From Cordylochernes scorpioides (Eukaryota > Arthropoda > Arachnida > Pseudoscorpiones > Chernetidae), in NCBI GenBank assembly GCA_030710605.1, contig CP092877.1:67483993-67547992 (forward strand): DNA of 64,000 nt, written 5' to 3'. This document shows positions 10,205-21,796 of the stretch, piece after piece; the stretch's first letter is position 1; each line of letters begins with the position of its first letter. The notes beneath the pieces were generated by a model that did not search any database, had not been told where the DNA came from, and worked only from the letters and a program-made list of their open reading frames with translations. The position numbers and the translations under genes are program-made.

Positions 10205-10364
10205 GGGGAAAGCGCGTACGCAGTCCCCACTACCAAAAATTACACGCCCCAGCTACCCCAGTTTGGGGAAGTGGCCAGGGTCAACCACACCGCTGTGCAA
10301 TGGTGAGGCCTCTCCTGAGGGCACGAGTTTGTAGAGCCTCGTGACACCGACGCCAGGTAAGTAT
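10205..10364 (-). ncRNA. U1: U1 spliceosomal snRNA (variant or recently degraded copy)
   Basis: Read on the minus strand, the RNA begins ATACTTACCTGG at 10364, the invariant U1 5' end that pairs with donor sites. It keeps the U1A-binding loop ATTGCAC (stem-loop II), a stem-loop III, the Sm site AATTTTTGG (10233-10241), and the terminal stem-loop with TGCGTACGCGC ending in CCCC. The length is 160 nt against about 164 for U1. The first stem-loop is odd: instead of the usual GATCACGAAGG loop bound by U1-70K, it has a CACGAG/CTCGTG stem with a GCTCTACAAA loop. A PSEA-like box sits at the right distance upstream. It is either a divergent functional U1 or a pseudogene with one damaged domain. Confidence 0.88.
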
Positions 10365-10404
10365 GCCTAACCGCGTTCAAAGTCACCCCCCAACTTCGAC
10401 ACAA

Positions 10405-10426
10405 ACTTTTCAAAAACGGGTAATTA
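10405..10426 (-). promoter_or_regulatory. Candidate snRNA proximal element (PSEA-like)
   Basis: TAATTACCCGTTTTTGAAAA begins 62 bp upstream of the U1 start. Insect snRNA promoters have a ~21-bp PSEA in this position that starts with a TAATTCCC-type core. The position matches well; the sequence match is partial. Confidence 0.45.
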
Positions 10427-13179
10427 ACGAAATATTCAATTTACATTATATTTCTAAATATATTCAATTATTATTAATTATATATTTTTTTATTTATTCA
10501 AAATATTTTTTAAAAACTTTTGATTCTTCTTATAATTTGAAAAGTTGTCTTTTACTCCGCCATCTATTAACAAAATTTTGAACTATTTTGACAATTTCAC
10601 TCCTCCCCCTCCCTTTTTTTTTCTTTTCACTTTATTATATAGAAATATCTAAAATAAAAATATATTTATATTTTATTATAATATTAAAATACTCTTTGAT
10701 ATATAGTTTTTGATTTTAATTTTAAAATTCTCTCTCTCTCATTTTTAAAACAATTTATATATTTTGACTCTACTTTCTTTGATAAAAGTAAGCTTTACAA
10801 AAGCAAATTTATGTATCTACCTGCATTTTCTATTTTTAAGGACGCATAACACACAAAATATATTTATATAGATTTATTTGTAAATATTTTTATTTAAATA
10901 TATTAACAAATATGGAAAAGGGGGGTGTAGATATGCACTAATACTCTCTTATTAAACTTATTTTAATAATAAAGATACTACTTGCAAAAAAAAAAAAAAT
11001 GGAAACCTAAGTATTATCAAGAAGAAAATAAGGATGTAATTTAGTCTATGATTTAAATAAAATGTTGCACCCAGATCGATTTTTAATATTTGATAATAAA
11101 TGAAGCTGCTAAAAACCTTTGGAAAAGAAACATGCTGGAGCGAATTACGAGATCTACTTTGATTCTGTTTAACCTCATATTTTGGAAAAGTATTAAATGA
11201 TAGTTTTTTTATTGCTCATCCAGAGATATATATAATAGTAATAATACAAATAATTATAATCATAGTAGAAAGAGACTGTTACTATTGCAGGCCTGACATA
11301 TGCTCAACTTTGTACCTACTTGAACAAAAGTTGAACTGAATATTTTTTTGCTGTAGATGAAGATTTAGTTCATTTGGCATTAATATATGCGTTGAAATGG
11401 AAATGCATCGTAATTCTTTAGTCACAGACAATATAATTACATTTTTGCTATAGATCATAAATATAATTGACCCTGTCTTTTTATATGCACATAGTAATAA
11501 CTTCTTTTTAACCCTAAAATATGTGTAACCCGATAAACCCTAAATCGAAAACCATCAAGATAAATTCTCTAAAGTAATTAAGTAAAAAAGGTAAAAAAGT
11601 AAAAACCTAGTCAAGCTTCCAAAGTAATTTCTTCTTGATCTTTTTCCCAAAGAACAATGCTCATAATTATATTTTAAACCAGATATGTATAAGTAATGAG
11701 CATTTTATTGAATTGTAGCTAGGTAAGATTAAGTAATATTTAATTCAATTTAAAGTAAAATTAATATGAATTGACCAACTTAAGAAAATATTTGGATGAA
11801 ATTAAAGATAATGACAGGTGTTATGTTCATATATGGCCTATGTATAGGTGAAAAATAATATTTTTCGCTAAATAAATATTAATATGCACGTTTAAAAGTC
11901 TTAAATATATCCCAAAAACTTTAAAAAGATGCTTTAAATAAATTTAAATTATTCTATGTTGGCTTTTTAATGCTCAAAATATGTTTTAATAATAACTAAT
12001 TAAAAAATAAATATTAGTTAAAAGTATTATTATTTGTTAAAAAAAAATAAATAAATAAAAGAGAGAGAATATATATATATATATATGAATATATATATAT
12101 ATAATTAAAAATATATTGTAATAGCAGTTTTAAAAATAGATTTCGCTTATTTTTCTAAGGAAAAAAGAAAAAAAGAAAATAGTAACTATAGATTTAAGAA
12201 AGCATATTCATATATAATATTGGACGAATAAATATTTCAAAATCCAGCATATATATTTTTTTATGTTTATACGTGTTAAAATATTTAATTTTTAATATTA
12301 GTTTATTAATTTTCCAATTTTAAAAGTAAAATGGTCAAATATATTTTTGAAGGGTCTCAGGGTTGTATATTTTTTACTATTACGTCTTGTATATATATTT
12401 TTTTCTCTCAAGAACGAATAAGAATACATGGCCTTTTTAAAAATTTCCCTAATGAGAATTAATTTGCGCATCTTTTCAAAATTGAATTTAATATTCTTAC
12501 AGAAAGTATTTTTCGTTTAATGAGCTACAGATTAGCATTTCGTAAAGAAGAAAATACTTGACAAAATCAAGGTGCTCTATTTTAATATTTCTTGCCGGCC
12601 ACTAGCTATTTTTAGTCATTAATATAGTTAACAAATTTTCACATATCCAACTTATCCTAAACAGTATTCTAATTTTGAATGTTGCTATTTAAATCGCAGT
12701 TTTAAAGCCTATTTAGAAACCGAAAATTAAGAGCCTTAATTATTTTTAAAAACCAAAAGATTATAAAAATAACCTCCTTGTATTTTGATTTAGTTTAGTT
12801 AAAATTAGAACGTTTTAAAATATATAAAAAATAAGGTTTTAAAGATTTTAAATGTCCCATCTTTATAATACAGAAAATAATTTGAAATATATTGTTATAT
12901 AAAAAACTTTTTTAAATATCTCTCCAAATTATTTTTCTAAATGTAATTATTTTGGTTTATAACTTATTGGATATTTATTTTCCATTTTTTTGTATTTATT
13001 TTTAAACAACAACCATAAAGCCAGATACAACTACTTTGTGTGTGTGATAATAACATGTATTAATTAACTCATATATTTTTAATATTTGATATATGAACCC
13101 AAAATTCAGCAAACAAACGAGAGACCTCTTACCATATTTAAAAAAAAAAATGATTGAAAAGATAAAATGTCTATATAGA
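10427..13179. other. 2.7 kb AT-rich gene-free region
   Basis: Long A/T tracts, TA-dinucleotide runs (about 12070-12105) and no open frame above about 70 codons. I recognise no exon, RNA gene or complete transposon in it. Confidence 0.6.
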
Positions 13180-13345
13180 CAAGGTAATAAAACCAAAACC
13201 AAATAAATAGTGTCTGATGTTTCAATAACAGTGTTGTTACATCAAACAAAAGTACTGAATCAACACTGTTACCGAAATGTCACACACTATTTATTTGGAT
13301 TTGGTCTTATTACCTTGTGTTTATAATCCAAATAGTGCTTTATTA
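13180..13345. mobile_element. Foldback MITE of the 'ccgaaacgtcacaca' family
   Basis: Arms 'caaggtaataaaaccaaa' and 'tttggtcttattaccttgt' enclose 'gtttcaataacagtgttgtt' and 'aacactgttaccgaaatgtc'. The right outer edge has 'ataatccaaatagtgcttta'. Confidence 0.7.
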
Positions 13346-13709
13346 AGAGCTAAATATATAATTTAGATTTATTTATTTATTTATCAAATCAGACTCGATA
13401 TCCCTACAAGGGATGCTTGCGTCAATAACAACACTAAATTCAGATACTATATTACAAAAAAAAAAAAAAATTAAATAATTACAAGATTTGAAAAGATAAG
13501 AAAGAGGACATTAAAATCATTCTTGATTTTACATCACAACCAACAAAATAAACAAACCAAAATATACAGATAGGTAATAATTAAGGTTTTTTTAACCAAG
13601 AGAGAAAATCATAGATATATTTACAGAATTTTCTAAATTTAAAATATGAGTCCCTACTATTTACAAACATAAAAAGATCCTTGCATTCGATGTTTTCCCG
13701 GTTTCTGTA

Positions 13710-13812
13710 CAGTTAAACCTGTCTATATCGCCCCCTCTAAATAGCGCCTCCCTCACTATAGCACCCTATTTTAGTGAGTCCCAAGAGGGGGCACTATAGA
13801 CAGGTTTAACTG
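13710..13812. mobile_element. Palindromic MITE (CAGTTAAACCTG family), TA-flanked
   Basis: A 103-bp element with ends CAGTTAAACCTGTCTATA and its reverse complement, and TA on both sides (13708-13709, 13813-13814). A larger relative is at 4446-4622. Confidence 0.85.
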
Positions 13813-13832
13813 TATAGTAATTTACACCAATA

Positions 13833-14078
13833 CCTCGCTTTGCGTCGTTTCGTTTTGCATTTTTTTTCGAAGTTGTGTTGCTGCTTAATTTTTACTGATT
13901 TTCACTGTGCGTCGTTAGATTTTCGAAGTTGCATTGTTTTGGATTCGAGTCTTTAATTTTTTTTTTTTTAAATATGGCAACACCTTTGTTTTTGATTACG
14001 CCTTCACATATTTTCACTTTGCGTCGTTTCAATTTGCGTCGTGTTTTTTTGGGAATGTAACCCCGACGCAAAGCGAGG
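13833..14078. mobile_element. MITE with CCTCGCTTTGCGTCG ends, TA-flanked
   Basis: The 246-bp element has inverted ends cctcgctttgcgtcg / cgacgcaaagcgagg, TA on each side, and several internal gcgtcgtt motifs. The two opposing open frames here are artefacts of the palindromic composition. Confidence 0.8.
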
Positions 14079-14206
14079 TATGGGTGTATATGAGATATTT
14101 CAGTTATTGCATTGTTACCATTGTCAGACAAAAGGATTTGTTTTTTTAAAGTGCTTTTGTCTGACGATGATAACAAAGCCATCATCAAAATGTCATATAT
14201 AGCTTA

Positions 14207-14233
14207 CTAGCCGAATGACCCGGGCAACGCCCG
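14207..14233 (-). mobile_element. Helitron 3' terminus, minus orientation
   Basis: CTAG at 14207-14210 is followed by a cgggcaacgcccg hairpin at 14221-14233. This is the mirror image of a Helitron 3' end. The partner TC end was not located to the right, so the element is probably truncated. An inverted pair at 14296-14323 and 14411-14436 (aaatgcatatattagttaat) lies inside the region it may have occupied. Confidence 0.65.
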
Positions 14234-14439
14234 TGTTTTACGCGATTGAATGTTTTTATTCAAATACTATTTGTTACAATTATAAATTGGCGTCTTATAT
14301 AAATGCATATATTAGTTAATAACTATAGCCTATGTGCTTTATCTGTCTATGTACTGTTGGTTTCCGTAGGCGTCTCATACTGGGAAAAAGAAAGAGAGGA
14401 TTCCATTTAGTTATTAACTAATATATGCATTTATTTAAG

Positions 14440-15494
14440 GAGCGACCCGCTCCAACACAATAGTTACAAAAACGAAAAAGCGAGTGGGGGAGGCATGATG
14501 GGGCATGGTGGGGCAAAGGTGGCGTGATCGTAGCCAACCAATAGGAGGGCGCCATTCCAAAAAAAAGCAAACGGTGACAGAGTTGATTAGGAGATGAGGA
14601 ATGACGCTCGTAACTGTATATAGAATTTCTTTAGTCTTGTCACCTTGGGATAAAGCCAAATAAGTAAAAAATTGATTTTTATAATGCCATCTTAAAAAAA
14701 AAAAAAAAATTGTGAATGCATTTATATGATAAGTAACGGTAGTTAAGAAAAGCAATTTTTAAATAGTTTACTATGTATATTCTTGTTGCAATTATACTTT
14801 AAAAATAGAAACACAGATGTCAAAAATGTGGTGTGCTTATCTCCATGGTTAAACCAATTCCTAAAGTCCACTTCTTTCCAATTTTGTGATGGTAGTTATA
14901 GGCCTGGAAAATAGGTCCTCTATTGTCAGTTCTGAGCATGATATGTTCCGGAGTATACAAAAATGTATACAACTTATTGAGACAAATCTTTTTGCTCCTG
15001 GATACATCAGCCTGTGTAGTTAGCCATTGTCGCTACCATAGGCCGTAGACTTGCCCCCATAGGTGCCAATATATTTTCTTTTTAAATTCACCCTTACCAA
15101 TAAATAAAAAGGAGTTCAAAGGATGATAACATTCCCATAGTACCATCCGATACAATGGGGAACATCATAATTCTATAGTTTCCTATAACTGTGGGCTTAT
15201 AACATGGGTAGAATGTTGATCCCAAGTGAATATAGCAAGATTTGAGTGTAGATAGACATCCTGGCAGAATGAGACACATTAATGAAACCATCTGTATATT
15301 TAGAGAGCTATCATTAAAGTGATGGAATGAGGAGGGTTCACTTCTAATGAGCCATTAATTTGGTTTCCTTTGCAGGAGAGACACACTAGGAGAATGGATT
15401 CATACATTTAAAAAGGCAGAGCTAAAAATAATTTCAACTTTTTATAATAGAAAGACAAGGTATATTAAGGCCAAATCCAAATAAATAAAAATAG
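14440..15494. other. Intergenic, no gene recognised
   Basis: No exon with a convincing family match. The frames at 14435-14755 and 15094-15291 (minus) lack splice context and similarity. Nothing else stands out until the large palindrome. Confidence 0.45.
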
Positions 15495-15762
15495 TATAGA
15501 ATAAAGCGTTAGGAGAAAATAATTTTTTTTTTAATAATCGACTACACGAGCTTTCGGGCAGTCACGCCCTTCAACTGGTAATGATACATGATGGCAATAG
15601 GCCTTAAATAGGATTATTTATATATTATAAGATAATCCTATTTAAGGCCTATTGCCATCATGTATCATTACCAGTTGAAGGGCGTGACTGCCCGAAAGCT
15701 CGTGTAGTCGATTATTAAAAAAAAAATTATTTTCTCCTAACGCTTTATTCTATAGTATTTAT
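15495..15762. repeat. Near-perfect 268-bp palindrome
   Basis: Arms of about 125 bp meet at a ~10-bp centre near 15626. Both arms carry A/T runs, 'gactacacgagctttcggg' or its complement, and 'ggcaataggccttaaatagg'. Shorter relatives of the outer arm occur at 16675-16730, and 15765-15800 is inverted again at 16641-16676. The near identity of the arms implies recent formation, arm-to-arm conversion or an assembly artefact. Confidence 0.85.
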
Positions 15763-15789
15763 AATCCAAGGAGAAAGTTTCCATGTTTA

Positions 15790-15985
15790 AAAAAAAATAA
15801 AAATAGTTTGTGACTTTTCGGTAACAGCGTTATCATTAGGCAAAATTACTGAAGCAAGTAGTTTTGTTTGATGATGGTAACAAGGCTGTTACAGAAACAT
15901 TACACACTATTTATTTGGATTTGGTCTCTTATTACTTTGTGTTTCTAATCTATAATCCAAATTGTGCCTTATCAACTTTTTACCT
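15790..15985. mobile_element. MITE of the 'ccgaaacgtcacaca' family
   Basis: Carries 'tgtgacttttcggtaacagc', 'gctgttacagaaacattaca', and the family right end 'ataatccaaattgtgcctta'. Confidence 0.65.
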
Positions 15986-17367
15986 GTAGTCTACCAAGAC
16001 TACAGAGTCTCAATTCATTTCAACACACAAAACACAATATCCCCTTCATTTGCTAAACAGAAACATTTATATAGATAACATAAAAAAGTGTGTAGAAAAT
16101 ACTACACTATACCTACTACTTATAGGTTTCTCTCTGTATTCTTAGTTCTCTTCTCTTCAATTACTCTGTAAACTGGCGAATCCTGTATAGGACGAGAGGT
16201 CCTCAATAAAGGCTTTTGTTGTTGTTGTTGTTGTAAAAAAGAAACAAAACTAAATGGATTAACTCGATCCTTTCAGGTCAGACAGATAGTTATATTTACA
16301 AAAGTAATTAAATCTCTGATAATTCTCTCTGCTATTTACAAATTCATACAACATTAGTCACTATCTGTTATCTAGCTCTGTAGGAAAGTGGACATTCCAA
16401 CAGTAGGTTTCTCGAGTCCTGGGTTTCCTTGCCACAGTAACAGCTAGAATCCTCAACAGCTCCAATTGTTTCTAAAAATCCTCTTTAGATTTCAGTGTTA
16501 TGAACGGTATATAGTAAATGCTTAAACAGAAAAATGATGGAATCCCAAATGAGGAACAAGCTTTGTTATGTTTGATTTGTTTTAATAAATAATTCATCCA
16601 TTTTTGCACTTGAAAAAAAAATCAGATTATACTTGGAGCATATTTTTTTAAACATGGAAACTTTCTCCTTGGATTATAAATACTTTAGAATAAAGCGTTA
16701 GGAATAAATAAAAATTATTTTCTCCTAAAACTTGGAGCATATGTGGTCTAAAAGCATTTTGATCTATAGAAAGTTGAGCCAAATCATATTTAATTATTTT
16801 AGATTCAATATAGTCTGTGAGAAGGGAGATGTTTGCTAAACTATGGACACAGTTGGATGAAGTAGTTTTGTAGGCTTTAATCACCCAAAGAAGAATTTGA
16901 TATTGAATAGAATCTAAGTTTTGTTTGCATCGACTATCAATAAATTTATACCAAATTTCTGATCCTTACGTAAGAACTGGCCTGAATTAATTATGTTTAT
17001 ACAAAATTATTCTTTTTTGAGTATTTATTCTCCATATTTTTCCACTAAGTGAAAACAAAGTTTTTTGTAACATTAATATCTTATGAGAAGTTTGCTCTTC
17101 TCATTGTAAAAATCATATTAAATTGATGGAAACGTTATCTATATCGAATCTTTTTATAATTTCTGGTCACCATGAGTTGTCAATCAGATTGGTCTATAGC
17201 TTTTACTTGTTTCATAGTTGATTTTATTGGATTTTGGAATTATCTCTTTCCAATAGAGAGTTTTTCCATATATCCGGATAATAACCGGGTAATTCAATAC
17301 ATTTGTTGAATATTTTATTGTAATATAGTCACAGGCCAAGTCTTAATGTTTGACTTGTGAAAGAGTT
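15986..17367. other. Intergenic; (TTG)n LINE tail at 16140-16235
   Basis: A non-LTR 3' tail ('cctgtataggacgagaggtc', 'aataaaggctttt', then TTG repeats to 16234) is the only recognisable item besides the inverted segment at 16641-16730. The remainder is AT-rich with no gene seen. Confidence 0.5.
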
Positions 17368-17672
17368 GAGGGGGGGTCGGTAGAAGGATGGTCTAAACCG
17401 TTGGTTTTCGACCACTACGACCCGGGTTCGATTCCTGCATTTGACACTTTCTAGTTAAAAAAAAAAAAATGCTCCAATTGCCTCCGATTCTTGTAAAAGT
17501 TCAACCCCACCAGCGAGTGCAAGTAACCAAACGGGGCTCTGGCATATTTGTAAGTGCAAAGTTGAACTGCTTTTCACATATGTAGACATGTGGTGCACTT
17601 ACAGTAAAAGCAGACGCCTTCTTCTACCCACCATGATTTGATGGCCTGTACCACGTGTAATAGGGATAAGCA
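17368..17672 (+). mobile_element. tRNA-derived SINE, best-preserved copy
   Basis: The head (gggtcggtagaaggatggtc ... acgacccgggttcgattcct) contains intact A- and B-box-like promoter elements, with GGGTTCGATTCC as box B. An A-run, the conserved body ('accagcgagtgcaagtaacc', 'atgtggtgcacttacagtaa', 'ccaccatgat') and a final 'gtgtaatagggataagcaaa' A-rich tail follow. Partial copies lie at 1925, 5104, 7905, 23455, 23680, 26258, 45770 and 50345. Confidence 0.85.
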
Positions 17673-18110
17673 AAAAAAAAGAGTTAAGGAGATTAAAAGC
17701 AGGGTATTTGATTCTCCAGGACATGGTTGTTGAACCAGTGTATACCATTCCACTACGATCACCAAATCTCCATGATAGACTACTTCTCCATTGTAAGACA
17801 GTAAGAGCAGAGGATGTATGTTCCAAGTGATAACCCTACTCTAAAAAAGAAGAGAGGAGCTTCTGGAGGCCTTGACCTGGTGGGGATTGACAAATTATTA
17901 CAACCTGGGAATACATGGCAACTGACAGGCTGGGTATGTTGTTGCAGGATTGTCTTCTTCCACCTGCTGGCTAGGGGAAGACACAGTGTATAGAATGGTA
18001 AAGCCTCTCTGACCCAACTCTCATCATTTTTGTGTTTAACATCTGCAGTCTGGTAAGTACTTTCTTCTGCTTCTCTCTCTCTATACAATCTCTCACTCTC
18101 ACTCTCTGTA

Positions 18111-18199
18111 GACACTTGTTTGACCACTACAATTGGAAAGAAAGATATTAGCATGGCCCCTGCACAAGGGTGATGTGCAGAAATTGTGAAGTACATTGT
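18111..18199 (+). pseudogene. U6 snRNA pseudogene
   Basis: The central U6 region is unmistakable: 'attagcatggcccctgcaca' followed by 'agggtgatgtgcag' and 'aattgtgaagtacattg'. The invariant ACAGAGA box is altered to a GAAAGAAAGAT-like sequence, the 5' stem is degenerate, and the 3' T-run terminator is absent (cccctccc instead). It is best read as a decayed retro- or gene copy. Confidence 0.8.
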
Positions 18200-18217
18200 C
18201 CCTCCCAGTATTTAATA

Positions 18218-18389
18218 CAGTGGAACCTCCCTGTAAAGGATACCTAATTGCAGAGCCAAAGTGTCTTTTAGGGAGAGGTGTCCTCTTACCTGAGAGTTGC
18301 TAAATAGTAAAAATAGTCATTTTGCAAATGAAAACTGTCCTAAATAAGGTGTCCTCTAGTGGGGTGTCTGCTAAAGGGAGGTTCTACTG
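18218..18389. mobile_element. pogo-like MITE (CAGTGGAACCTCC family), TA-flanked
   Basis: 172 bp between TA dinucleotides. Ends cagtggaacctccctgtaaa and the matching inverted right end ggaggttctactg. The interior has 'gtgtcctcttacctgagag'. Relatives: 21797, 26731, 41651, 41973, 42243. Confidence 0.85.
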
Positions 18390-18729
18390 TATTTTCTTTA
18401 AGTATCTATTTCTTAGAGGGGGCTCTCAACATTGAATCTATCACCACTTGTTAACTTACTGCTCAATACAAATCATATAGGAGAGATAACCTACATTTAT
18501 TAAAGACTAGTCAATAGATAAGACATTTTTTTAACCTAACCTAGATGGCTTATATTCATTGACCTTTTTAGACTCTTCAATAAAAGATTTTGAGTAGATT
18601 TGTATTCCAGAAAACCTAATGGAAGAGCAATTATACAATATATATATATATATATAATAGCCTTTGCTATACTGATTACATATTATCATATACCCCAAGA
18701 CTTAGTTTAATCAGTATAAAATCCATTTA

Positions 18730-19655
18730 CGAGGGTGAGTAGAAAAGTAAAGTCGCCTATTTTTTTTTCATAGAAAAACACATTTAATCACAACTTTTTA
18801 TACATCACTGGAAAGGTTGGACACTTTGATATTTTTCTACATAGTCTCCTTGATGCTCAATCACTTTTTTCATCCTGTCAACCAACTTTGTAATTCCGGT
18901 GTTGTACCACTCTCCCGCCGCCTCTTTGAGCCACTTGTCGACCCACCTGGCGGACACCTTTCTGTAGCCGAGGGTCTCAGACACAATCTTGTGCATGGAG
19001 AAGTGGCTGCAATCTTCATTCAGGCCATCCTCGATCTCCTCAAGGGTTATCCGCCGGTTTACGGTTGATTCCGGCAAACTCGGCTGCCCAGACCGCTGTT
19101 CATCATGGACGTTTATCCACCCCTCGTTAAACTCCCGGCACCATTTTTGATGTCCATGTACTTCTCACCATACACTTCCACTAACTGACGGTGAATTTCG
19201 ACCGGAGAATTATTTTTCGCATTTAAAAAGCGTATAACTGAGCGCAACTCGCACTTGGCGGGAGAGCTAAGGGGAAGCTCCATCGTGAACGGCTGCCAGA
19301 CAGCGACTGAGTGTCCCAAGATCACCGGGAAGGTTCTAGACGGTAGAGGGGGAACCAAGGAAGGCAGCGGTGTTGTCGGATTTCACCTAGCAACGCGCGT
19401 TCGGAAATTATCTCGTAGAAGACCTTAGTGTCCGCCAGGTGGGTCGACAAGTGGCTCAAAGAGGCGGCGGGAGAGTGGTACAACACCGGAATTACAAAGT
19501 TGGTTGACAGGATGAAAAAAGTGATTGAGCATCAAGGCGACTATGTAGAAAAATATCAAAGTGTCCAACCTTTCCAATGATGTATAAAAAGTTGTGATTA
19601 AATGTGTTTTTCTATGAAAAAAAAAAAGGCGACCTTACTTTTCTACTCACCCTCG
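18730..19655 (-). mobile_element. Mariner-type derivative with ~230-bp inverted arms
   Basis: TA-flanked, with ends cgagggtgagtagaaaagta and the inverse. The first ~230 bp and last ~230 bp are inverted copies of each other, each containing the 3' end of a transposase gene. Between them on the minus strand, 19278 to about 18960 carries the N-terminal helix-turn-helix of a mariner transposase (AKCELRSVIRFLNAKN; EIHRQLVEVYGEKYMD) with a frame break near 19110-19140. No catalytic D-D-D core is present, so this is a 926-bp foldback derivative formed by duplication of one gene end. Confidence 0.82.
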
Positions 19656-19912
19656 TATATTGTCCCAGATTTCCCTTGTCAAAGAGGTACTAGGATTAGC
19701 GCTACCAATAGCAATCACACGAATTGCAGTTTTCTATCTAAACTTTATTCACTCACTATGCATGCCAAAACAAGCTTCTTTTATAAAGCCTAATTTGGCT
19801 ATCTATTTACATAAAGATTATTAAAAGAGAATTTATATAAAAAATGATTATAAGAGAATTATATAAAAATGATTATAAGAGAATTTACATAACAAATTTG
19901 AAAATAGAGATA

Positions 19913-20993
19913 CAGTATAACCTCGTTAATTCGACACACGCAAATTCGACACTCTACCTTAATTCGACCATATTCTGATGTCCCAACCTCCGGCCTATCA
20001 AATAACAAACCGTAATTCGACAGTATCAATAATACGACAGTTCCGATAGTTCGACCATTTTAAAATTCGAATTTCGACAGTTGAATGTTTTTTTACATAC
20101 AACTTTACCGCTAAATGGTATTACGGCGGTGGCAAGTGGCGACGACGACGGGCGCCAATAGGATCGCGCATGCGCACTTTTGATTTCTGTTAGTTTAAGT
20201 TTCACTTTGCAGTGCCGTTGCGCAATGTTGTGAGTGTTATTGTTTTTTTTTTTACGCGGGAATTTAGGAATCGCGCGCTAATTAATAATATTATTATTTT
20301 TTAAAATTTCAGCATTGAAATATTTAAGTTATTTTAAAATTCACAAATAATTTCCTTTCAAATAAATAAATCTTCATAAAATGTAGGCACAATGATTATG
20401 ATAACATTTTATTTCAATATTCCATTTCCATATTATTATAAAAGATTTAAACACAAAATCAATAACACCTGCAGCAGCAGTGGATGTCTTTAATACAATA
20501 GTTATTTAAAACACATTCCAGAGGAAGAAAGACATGCATGTTTTTTTAAAATAGACCATCTGGAATATATCCTGAATAGGATTTCAGTGCAAAAAACAGA
20601 CATCTATAAAGGAATTTTTAAAAAGATCTTCATGATTATTTTTAAATATTATTTTTAAATTTTCTTTTTATTTTCCATATTTATTTCCTTTCAACTGCTA
20701 TATTCTTAATTAGCGTAAAATATTATTTGTAATTATTTTCTGTTTCAAAAATATGTAGTATTGCCATTTTGTCCCTGATACTAAAGTTAATCATGAAAAT
20801 AAAAAATAATACAAAAAGGACACACACAATGGTTTCAATTAATATGATCAATTTATATTACAAAGCAATCAAAAAAAATATTATTTTAGCGAGTTAGATG
20901 ATTAGCCAATCATCTAACCTTAATTCAACACTTCCTTTAATTCAACCGAAAGCTCTGATCCCTTGGGGTGTTGAAATTAAAGAGGTTCGACTG
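19913..20993. mobile_element. pogo/Tigger-like non-autonomous element, 1.08 kb
   Basis: TA on both sides. Left end cagtataacctcgttaattc is inverted at the right end (gaggttcgactg), and gttgaaattaaagaggttcg mirrors the subterminal region. Several 'attcgaca' motifs repeat near the left end. No transposase frame is left in the interior, which is AT-rich apart from a GC-rich patch at about 20110-20230. Confidence 0.8.
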
Positions 20994-21796
20994 TATATGC
21001 AAATATTATACAGTGACATATATATATATATAATAGGGAATGTAGGTCAAAATGATAATTATAGACAGAGAATGTTATTTAGCTAAGATATATCTTAGAC
21101 ACATGTCTCCATATACGTAAGTTTTAGTTCTTTTTGTGATTTTTTTCTCAAATTTTTAGATCTGTCATCCTCCTCATCTTCCTTCAAAAATATTTTGTAT
21201 AAATTGAATAAAAAAAAAAAGTTAGACATATAGCTGCATCATATAATCTCTTGTCAGTTAGCCTGGCTGGTGGGTTAGAAATGATTGTATTGTATAGTAC
21301 ACTACCATGCATGAACTTTTTTTTATTATATGAACTTAAAAGGTCTTGTTTGGTTATTTGCACTTCTTCTCTTCCTCGCCGGTCTACACAGATGTAGAAC
21401 CCACATAAATGTAACAAATTGGTTCCATCTACAAGAAAATAAGATTAATAAATTGGTTCCATGGGAATTTTCAATAGGATGTGTACTTCTTCTTTACCTC
21501 CACATTCAATCATATTAGGATGTGGAGCCTGTGCTCTTTGATGGTGTCTGCTGGGGATGGGTAGAGCTGCTCATCAATGGATGAACTAATGCAGTCAATA
21601 GGATGGTTTCCATAAGAAACAGTTAAGACTCCTAGAATAATCCAAGAAAGGATTCATGGTTGAAAGGGAGGAATATTTCAAACTGTGGCTTGGGTTCTAC
21701 CCTTGATAATGTTTGCCCAACCTAATGCTGTGAGGTACATTTGGATAAAATGAATGTATAGAAATTCCAAGATAACCAAATCCAATTTTAGCAGTA
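20994..21796. other. Intergenic, no gene recognised
   Basis: Contains a TA-repeat, an 'acttcttctcttcctcg' duplication and, at 21485-21600, a piece of the LINE 3' end that recurs at 23095, 42355 and 49761 ('gctcatcaatggatga'). No exon seen. Confidence 0.45.

Noticed and set aside
17368-17440. Possible functional tRNA gene
   Set aside because: Box A and B are present, but the acceptor stem does not pair and the segment is the head of a dispersed SINE.
17780-18196. 138-codon minus-strand frame
   Set aside because: It overlaps the U6 pseudogene in antisense and has no domain or splice context.
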